DNA of 64,000 nucleotides from Circinella umbellata (taxonomy: Eukaryota; Mucoromycota; Mucoromycetes; Mucorales; Lichtheimiaceae), in the NCBI GenBank assembly GCA_025093555.1, contig JAIWNF010000105.1, positions 19,465-83,464 on the forward strand, read 5' to 3'. Below the pieces are notes generated by a model that was given only the letters and a program-made list of their open reading frames with translations, searched no databases and was not told the origin of the DNA. The translations under genes were made by a program, and so were the position numbers. Numbering within the stretch: the stretch's first letter is position 1; each line of letters starts with the position of its first letter. Positions 56,521 to 64,000 of the stretch are shown here, piece after piece.

Positions 56521-57964
56521 AATATAGAATCATTCCCGTCAGTAGTTTTGTGTTCAACAGTAACATCTTTGTTCATTTCAAGTTCTTGGTTTTAATTTTG
56601 CGACGTTATTTTGTTTATCATTTTTCTTTTTTGTATTGTGCAAGGGCAATAGTTCCTTTAGAATATGTACGACATTAGACTATTCATTGTTTTGGTTATT
56701 GGTGCGATGCAAACGCATTTACGTAATCGCATATTAATGGTTCTAGGTACTGTATGTTTGTTTGGTATTTAATAAATTAGTAGTATACCTGGAAATGACT
56801 TACGAGCTTAATGACTTCCTCTGTCCGCCTTAACATAGATTGGGGTTGTTTTTCCATAGTTTTTTCTGAATGTCAATTTTTCGAGTTGGGTTCTTTATAA
56901 TTTTTTTTTTTTGGTTAATTAACTTGATCTATTTTCTTTATATGGTAATGTTTGTTTTTAAAAAAGAAATAAAGAATGCTGTAAAATGCAAAGACTCATA
57001 CGTAATAGTAGTTCCAATAATTTAAGTTTTCGATTAGTTTTTCTTTTAACGCATCATGAACTATAACTTTATGCCTTGATTACTTACTTTTGCATTCTCA
57101 TTTAATGTAGCGCGGACGCAAGATGAATTGAAGTTTACCTACCAATATTTCAATGAAAGGTAAATCATATTCCAGATGAGGGTATGGTGGTGGATAATTA
57201 CAGAGCCACAGAAACCTAGGATCTATACTATATTGTCAGCCCCGATTTCGAGGTAAAAGCGGTCCAGGTTCTTGTGTCTCATTGACAAAAGCTACAAATA
57301 ACTTAAGACAGTTAAAAGGGAAAAATAAGTACCCCAATAATAAGGGACACCCTATTATAGCTTTTACAAACCAAATTATCTGAGTCGTAATATAATATGT
57401 TAATTGGGTGCACTAAAATTTTGGGTACTTACGTAGCCTCTGAAAATTTGGGTAATTCGCCACCAAACGAGCCCAAAACTACTCAAAAGTGCCTGAGGAA
57501 AGGTATCTTTTTATTTTCTTTTCAGATTTTTGTTTATTTTTGGGTACTACGATATACCTCATTCAACTTACTAATACCCCATACTCCAGTCAATATTATC
57601 AGCTGTGAAATTTTATATAAAAAACAATAACAAATAACAACAAAAATAACAGTAAAGCTATAAGACCCAAAAGGACTCAAACATCGACTTCCTTTTTTTT
57701 TTTTTACAAGATTCAATTTTTATTATGATAGTCACACGTATAATTAATAAATCAGAGGGGTGTGCCATCAGAAGAGCAAAAAATACAACTGAAACGAAAG
57801 AGAGATGAAGCAATAGAGTAGAAGACAATGTAAATCAAATAATAAAAGGATAATAATGCTAAAGTAGCAAAATATCGACTTCCTCTATTCTACTTGACTA
57901 GTAAAATTGACTGCTTTACTTTTATAACTAAAAATGGAAGTACCCAAAAATTATGGCACCTACT
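56521..57964. other. AT-rich non-coding stretch
   Basis: No supported gene. Open frames at 57397-57630 and 57534-57716 overlap on opposite strands without motifs. It ends at the start of the inverted 2-kb repeat copy. Confidence 0.4.
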
Positions 57965-60027
57965 ATGTATCCATTGTACAGATTACCAATTGGACACAAA
58001 GATATGGTTTCACCCGGTTCAGATAGCCGGATTGACAAAATATTCATTTTTTATATCGTTATATTTATTTATATGCATTAAACTAAATACTTTTTAATCT
58101 CTAAACAATTACTGTAATGGCTATATTTCTATTGTACGATAGGACTTGAAACCAAAGATGAACTTATGTCCTATTATACCGCCAGCAAATCCAACTATAT
58201 TTTTCTTTATTTGATTGTAGATACAGTTCTGTATGGCGATGAACTGTGCTTTACAGCAACTTTAACTACATTAAAAATTATAAAAAAAGCTTGACAACCA
58301 TTATTTTTATAAGCCAACCATAACACGACATTTCAAGTCCAACTGAGTCGCTCCAATTTAGACCAGTTTTGGCACTCGCAATAATATCCTGATGAACATA
58401 TAATTTTAATCACCAATACACGGTTCGATTTTTTTAACGCCTTGTACCCGTTTCTAGTATTTGATTTTGGTAGATGGTGGTGCTGTATATGCTTCGTTGT
58501 ATCACTTAAAAGTTTTTTCATATCTCTTGCGGACTTTGTGGAAAAAGAACCCATTTCAGGGTTGGTGGCCATTGGTGTTACAGCAACAGCTTCTGCTTCT
58601 TCAAATAATCTCTATCTGGACAACAGCAATCCTCGAATTAACTTCAGCATCTCGTACAAAATGTACTTCTCTTTCGGACAAAACATGGCATAATGGGGCA
58701 TCGATCCTAATCGCTTCAGCAACTTGTAGTTATGCAACAAATAATCCTGTTTTATTCTAAACACTAATTCTAAAAGGTTTTTTTTATTATTATTATTGAC
58801 TTGTATCAACAGCCAATTATTTCACACGTTCACTTCTTGTTGTAAGAGAATGGTGTCTTCCTTGTGCAATTCCAGACTAAAAGTGTACTTGAATGGAGTT
58901 ATAAAAGTCATCAGCGCCTCACAAGTACTTTTGGTCTGCTTAATACTTCAACAATGACGATCGCAACAAGTATATAACAAAGTCAATTCAACCGATCGAT
59001 CTATAAAAGCCACTATGAGAAAAAAGCGTCGTATTGATTACCGACAACGTTTGCAGACAACTAGGATGGGTGTGCGATAAGTCTACAAAAGTCTTAGCGC
59101 GTTCTTGGTGGTAAATATAACGTTTTCTTTTTCACCATATTCACCAATAACAATGGATCAAAGCTGGCTTCCGATTTCTGATAACAAAGGCATCAAATTA
59201 AAAGGAAAAAAAGGTCGCACCATGGAGATATACAAAAATATATATGTATGATTGTCCACTTTTCTTATTCTTGATCTTATCTAGATCCGTTTTCTGTTAT
59301 CTAGAAGGTTGAATTTTACGGACTCATTGCTGATAGTTTTGGAGGAAATGTCATCCGGTTCAACATAACCCGCCACTAGTCAATCAAAACCTACATCTGC
59401 GATAATGTAAACTTGGTCATTTTGCAACTGCGAAAATATCACCACTACAAAATAAAAATTGGATGCACACATGTAATGGATCAGGTTCTGTTTCAACTCT
59501 GGTACCTGGATTTCGAAAGTTGTTTCGGATCATCCAGTAAGGACTCGAAGAAACCACGTCTTACGGCTTATTGGATCTTAGAAGTAAACATAAAAGGGTT
59601 CTCTATTTGATGTCTTGGATTTATAGTCACAACTGTTATAAAGACACAATTATCGTGGAGTTTATATTGGACTGAAACTGTAGGTAGTGATCGCTATACA
59701 ACCATAATATAATCGCCAGTTTATTCTCGAACAAATGGTCCACATCTTTATATATTTCACCATCACGTTGCCCTTGATAGTGTCTTTGGATCGATATCCC
59801 AGTAATGGGAATTACTCTTTTAATGACTGTTTTATGCTGGCTCGGTGACTAACTCTTCTTCTTTATATCTAGTTGCTGTACAATGTACACGATCCGTTGA
59901 ACTTGTCATCTGGTAAGTAATTTTTCATCTCTGAGAGGGTAACTAGAACAAATAGTTTGGATTGTAAGGGAATGAGTCACAAAGAGGTTGTTTGAAGAGT
60001 ATAACTGAGAGTCAAAAGCAATTTTTT
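57965..60027 (-). repeat. 2-kb dispersed element, right copy (inverted relative to 24552-26560)
   Basis: Reverse complement of the left copy over about 2 kb. The coding-like strand is minus here: YLLHNYKLLKRLGSMPHYAM, PKEKYILYEMLKLIRGLLLS, STKSARDMKKLLSDTTKHI and KLERLSWT read through, with a few in-frame stops (for example after GLLLSR). This copy has longer open runs than the left one. A recognisable protein family was not found. The two copies lie 31 kb apart in opposite orientation, so recombination between them would invert the segment carrying the HET and housekeeping genes. Confidence 0.75.
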
Positions 60028-60340
60028 CAATTGCATTCATTTCCGGACGCAACACTTAATCTTGTTCGCTTAGGACTTATCGGGCCATTATATTTATTCA
60101 CTATAGACATTTATATCCTATTAATTCATTTTTCCTGTAGAAAGGAGAGAAAGGCTCTATTTATTTGAGTTATTCAAGTAGAATATAAGCTTGTTAAATC
60201 TACAATAGTTAGACATTAAAATAAAAAGTATGGAATATGACTCTTTTGTATATGAATGAGTTCTAAATCCTATCAGTTTTTACACATGGTTTTTCACCCC
60301 GGAAATCGGAACCTATCCGACCTACCATCAAAAAAAAAAA
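60028..60340. other. spacer between the inverted repeat and the MULE relic
   Basis: 313 bp, AT-rich, no feature recognised. It ends in a poly-A run directly before the left inverted terminus of the MULE element. Confidence 0.5.
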
Positions 60341-63285
60341 GTTTAGTCTACCACGAAATTATAGCAGTCATAAAAATTCTTTCTGTTATTAAGAACGCCC
60401 CTGTAGTTTTTTTTTGTTCCTCCCCCTTTTTCTTTTTATTGTTAAATAACACCCACTATCATACATTTTAACGGGAATCTCAACAAGGAATACTGATTTA
60501 GAAATTAAAGATATTAACTACACTCATCGTGAAATAGTATCTTATAGAGAAAAGAAAAATACTCATAACTTTGAATCAGACGAAGCTTTTAAAGTGTTTG
60601 AAAATAATATTTTGAGTAAGCATATTTACCTGGTGTTATTATCAACAATATAAGTCATCTGCCGCCACTGTTGCTAGTAACTCTGCTTTCTCTGGAGCTC
60701 GTTTACTTGTTTTGAATGTGAAATACCGGTGTGATCATGCTGGCAAACCTAAACATAAAAAGGTATTTGTGAACTCGAAAAGGTGTACTCATAAATACTG
60801 TGTCTATCTCATAGATTATTATGGAAATATCATAGATAAAAGCAACAAAAACACCAACCCACTTTCTTCGCTTTCCTGTTATTAAGAAAAGAAAAGTTTC
60901 TCCCTTGATTAAAGTTGGATGTACTGCTTTTTATAACAAAAAAACATTTGCAAACGGTGATGTTCAACTTATTTATAATTAGGAACACTGTAATCATGAT
61001 CCTACTGATCCTTCATCATATATTTCGGAATCAAGACTATCTGATGAAATTAAAAAGTGGATTGTAGATGCTGTCGATAAGCATATGAACTGGAAATCCA
61101 TTAAAATGTCATGACGTTTAAATGAGGAAGAATTGGATGAACTTGAAAATAACGACACAGTTGACATGTTTCCACCTGCTCTTCTCATGAATTATCACGA
61201 TGTACAGGATGTTATTATCAGCAAAATGAATAATCTGTCAAGAAAACACTATCAAGACAAAGCGAGTGTTCAACTGTGGTTATCCTATCTAAAAGAACAA
61301 AAAAAGCATCATACTCTATTTCATCAGCATCCTCACAATGGCCCATTCCTTGTTTCTTGGTTTTCTCCTTGGCAATTAAAATTATTGAAAAATGCAAAAG
61401 AATGGTGTATAGATTCAACACATAAAACCTGTGCTTCGTTTAACAATCCAAATGACTCGTGCTTTTTATTCACCATTGTAGTTAAGAGCCCTTCTACCAA
61501 TAAAGGTGTTCCTGTTTGTTTTTCATCACGGATGCTGGAACACAAACAATAATTGTATGCTTGGAATGGTTTTTATATGTCACTGATCCTCTTCCTGTTG
61601 AAAAAATAATGATATAATGTAGTCGTGAAGTTTTTGGCGAAGCTGTTAGTGTGTTGTTATGCGATTGGCATATCAAGAGAGCTTGGGAAAATCACTTGAA
61701 AACTGAGGTAAAAGTTGTTGGTTCTGCTATGGAATCAGTTTAAGCCCGTTCAAGCATTCGATCCATGTTAAATTGTTTGATGTATGCTGAAGAAGATGAA
61801 TATGATTCGATGTTTGGTTTGTTTAAAGAAAAATATCAAGATAGCTTTGATAAATTTGTAAAGTATTTTCACTAACACTGGTATAATAGAAGACAACCAT
61901 GGGCTTACCGCTGGCGAAAAGAAGCAAGTTTTTTCACAAATAATTTGATTGAATCTTATCATAATCAGCTCAAGTCTAACTACTTTGGCCGTTCAAAAAA
62001 TACTCGTGTTTATAAAATCATTTGAATTCTTTTTCACGTCGTTATTGTTGATTATATACAGGAAGCTTTTCAAATCCAAATTGGTAGTAAGAAGTTCTAT
62101 TTGTCACCTCAAGAAAAGCAAAGACAAGATAAGCAAATGAAATTGATGTTGAAAAAGCTGTTTATATGATTGCTGAAACTGGTAACAATGTCCGTATTCA
62201 CATAAATACATTTCTTGACGGTATTATTAATAATGATTCTTTACTTTTTAATAGCCCTTTTTTTGTAAATCATTTACAAACGATGACACTGAATATACTG
62301 TTTCTTGCTTTAATAATCATCTTTTTTGCGGTCCTGATTATGGTGTACTTTGTAAACATATCTTTCTTGTGTCTCGTATCAAAATGATACCATTCTCTGT
62401 TCGAAGAACTTACAGCAACAGTAATTCTACCGCTGCCACTTTTATTACCATCAATATAATTACTGAGGATGATTCTCAACAGCAAGAATTTTTTACCAAG
62501 ACTCGTGCTCAGGTAGTTGGCCAAAATGGACGCTTTCTTTAACAAGGATAAAAATAATAATGCTAGTTTAGATGATATGATTAATAATATGACACGATTG
62601 TAAAATATGCTAGACACTTCCATTTCCACAAATTCCTTCAATAATAAACAGCAATAATATCTAATGACTTTCTCAAAATAATCTGACCTCTTGGATTTTT
62701 TTTTCTAACGTCCCATTTTTTAGGCGTTCTATACCTGAGTTTGAAAGAAAGCTTTATGAATTTACAAAGTCTGTCCGTATCAAACTTAATATTTTTTTAT
62801 TTATCATTTATGTACAAAACAATAAAGGCTTCAAAAAGCACTTTGCGATAGCATACCCGCTAAAGCCGGGTATGAAGGACTGGCTGAAAGAACTCCACAT
62901 GAGGCAACATGAAGAAATCAGAAAAAGTGAACTAATGTAAGGGTAAAATGCTAGCTAAAGAAAAGTCTGTCTGTCGTTCAGCCACGGTTTTCAGCCAATT
63001 CATATTCCGACCTTTTTTCATTCTCTTTTTCTCATCACCATAGACAAAATTTTAATACATATATGAATGACAGGTCAATCTAATTTGATAAAAAAAAGAC
63101 CATTATTTTATTGAGCTTACAGGTGATAATGGAATAGAAGTGGTCAGTATTCACGGCTACAAAAGCTTTTGTTAAAACTAAAGATGCATCACGCCATGAG
63201 CGAACAACATGTATTTCGGAGTATAGAACGGCTTTTGTCGTTACTCTAATGTTTGTGACGGTTAGATTTTCGTGGTAGACTAAAG
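60341..63285 (+). mobile_element. Mutator-like (MULE) DNA transposon, decayed
   Basis: About 2.95 kb. The left terminus is GTTTAGTCTACCACGAAATT and the reverse complement of the right terminus is CTTTAGTCTACCACGAAAAT. Similarity continues for about 60 bp further in, with CAGTCATAAAAATT against CCGTCACAAACATT. Inside is a MULE transposase relic in the + direction. No clear 8-9 bp target duplication was found, partly because the left flank is a poly-A run. Confidence 0.75.
60490..62640 (+). pseudogene. MULE transposase with FAR1-like and SWIM-type domains, inactivated
   Basis: Coding remains in order: an N-terminal segment (FESDEAFKVFENNILSKH, then VKYRCDHAGKPKHKK, VGCTAFYNKKTFANGDVQ and EHCNHDP), typical of the FAR1/WRKY-like zinc-binding region. 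The catalytic core is WCIDSTHKTC (first D), LFTIVVKSP, FITDAG, LLCDWHIKRAWEN (second D) and NNLIESYHNQLK (E), the MULE DDE pattern. A C-terminal SWIM-like zinc knuckle (CGPDYGVLCKHIFLVSRIK) follows. It is interrupted by several in-frame stops (for example after LIYN, after SIKMS, after AMESV, after KYFH) and frameshifts near 61530 and 60645. The longest intact run is 61133-61552. Confidence 0.85.
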
Positions 63286-64000
63286 TCGCCCCTATTGAGA
63301 CGATGATGATCCGGATGCGGAAGGTAAAAAATGGGGATTGGACAAAGTGAGTATGTGAAATAGGATTTTGGGGTGTGATGCAATAATGATTAATTTTTAA
63401 AAAAAACTATCAAGTTCTTAAAGATAATTATATATGTATGGATGAAAAAAAAGGTTACTTTTTTTAAATATTTAATATTTGTTACGTAAATAATAGAAGT
63501 AAAATATAAATTGTAAAACGACATTGGTAAAGAAGACGGAATAAAGTCTGTATTTATAATATTTTTCCTGAGTATGTAATATTTGACTTTTTGTGAAATT
63601 ATAAAAACTACTATATACACTTACATATATAAGCACGTTGCCGGATGATAAAAGTATCACAGTACATATTACAAAAGAAAAGGCAACATGAATAACTATC
63701 AAAGTTCACTAATTAGTAGCATATATATATATTGCAATGGAAAGCATAATATATGTGATATACAGTAATCATATGATTAGCAGAAATGTTGTAGTATACG
63801 TATATGATTTCCTATGTCATATTACATGGTTTATATAAAAAATCTAATATGATAGATGCTACTATGCAGGCCATAAATATGTATCTTACAGTAACGTACA
63901 TATTTACCATTTTAATTTTAGTCTTATAGAAGAAAAAACACCATTATAAGTACTATGTATATATATAGTATCTCTTAATACCATTAATCTGCCCTTAGTA
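63286..64000. other. AT-rich flank at the window end
   Basis: No gene seen. The two overlapping minus-strand frames (63390-63702) are hydrophobic translations of AT-rich DNA without motifs. Confidence 0.45.

Noticed and set aside
1..64000. tRNA genes or a CRISPR array
   Set aside because: No cloverleaf-compatible B-box with matching acceptor stem was seen by eye, and no regularly spaced short direct repeats with unique spacers. The 15-bp and 236-bp arrays are plain tandem repeats.

Overview
The window looks like nuclear DNA of an early-diverging fungus, most likely a member of Mucoromycota (Mucorales-like). The reasons are the very AT-rich sequence, dense short introns with GTAAGT donors, TACTAAC-like branch points and TATATAG acceptors, and gene content. 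That content includes a fungal Rad21 cohesin kleisin, a Nud1/Cdc11-type LRR scaffold, an M18 aminopeptidase, an I9 proteinase inhibitor and relics of MULE, pogo-like and Tc1/IS630-like DNA transposons. The species cannot be named from the sequence alone.

Layout. 1-12.8 kb is repeat-rich: a pogo-like miniature element, a 236-bp tandem array, and two frameshifted minus-strand gene relics (one with an alpha-crystallin-like segment, one orphan multi-exon gene), closed by a foldback element. 13.2-16.2 kb holds two convergent genes: rad21 (7 exons, 539 aa) and a small secreted I9 inhibitor (3 exons, 96 aa). 17-27 kb is mostly repeats around one secreted cysteine-rich protein gene (19.8-20.3 kb). 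27.4-30.6 kb is a GC-richer unit. An ORF with an acidic tail is followed by a ladder of very short, apparently non-coding exons bounded by near-consensus splice sites, and the ladder runs into an 82-bp-arm inverted repeat whose loop itself contains an intron. 30.6-39 kb is non-coding with DNA-transposon copies.

39.3-44.0 kb carries two tandem, intronless HET-domain proteins (669 and 604 aa). A decayed third copy lies 11.6 kb away at 55.6 kb. 45.5-55.0 kb is a compact housekeeping island. It contains M18 aspartyl aminopeptidase (11 exons, 511 aa, with a mitochondrial-type leader), the Nud1/Cdc11 SIN/MEN scaffold (7 exons, 986 aa), an NSUN/Nop2-Sun RNA cytosine methyltransferase (5 exons, 399 aa) divergent from it, and a membrane-anchored START/SRPBCC-like protein convergent with that. 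56-64 kb is again repeat-dominated: a 2-kb element that is the inverted copy of one at 24.6 kb, and a TIR-bounded MULE relic.

Exon coordinates were assembled by eye from reading frame, splice motifs and phase. All summed coding lengths are multiples of three. No tRNA, rRNA or CRISPR array was recognised. The strongest candidates for undescribed biology are the HET pair outside the group where HET systems are best known, and the exon-ladder plus hairpin transcript.
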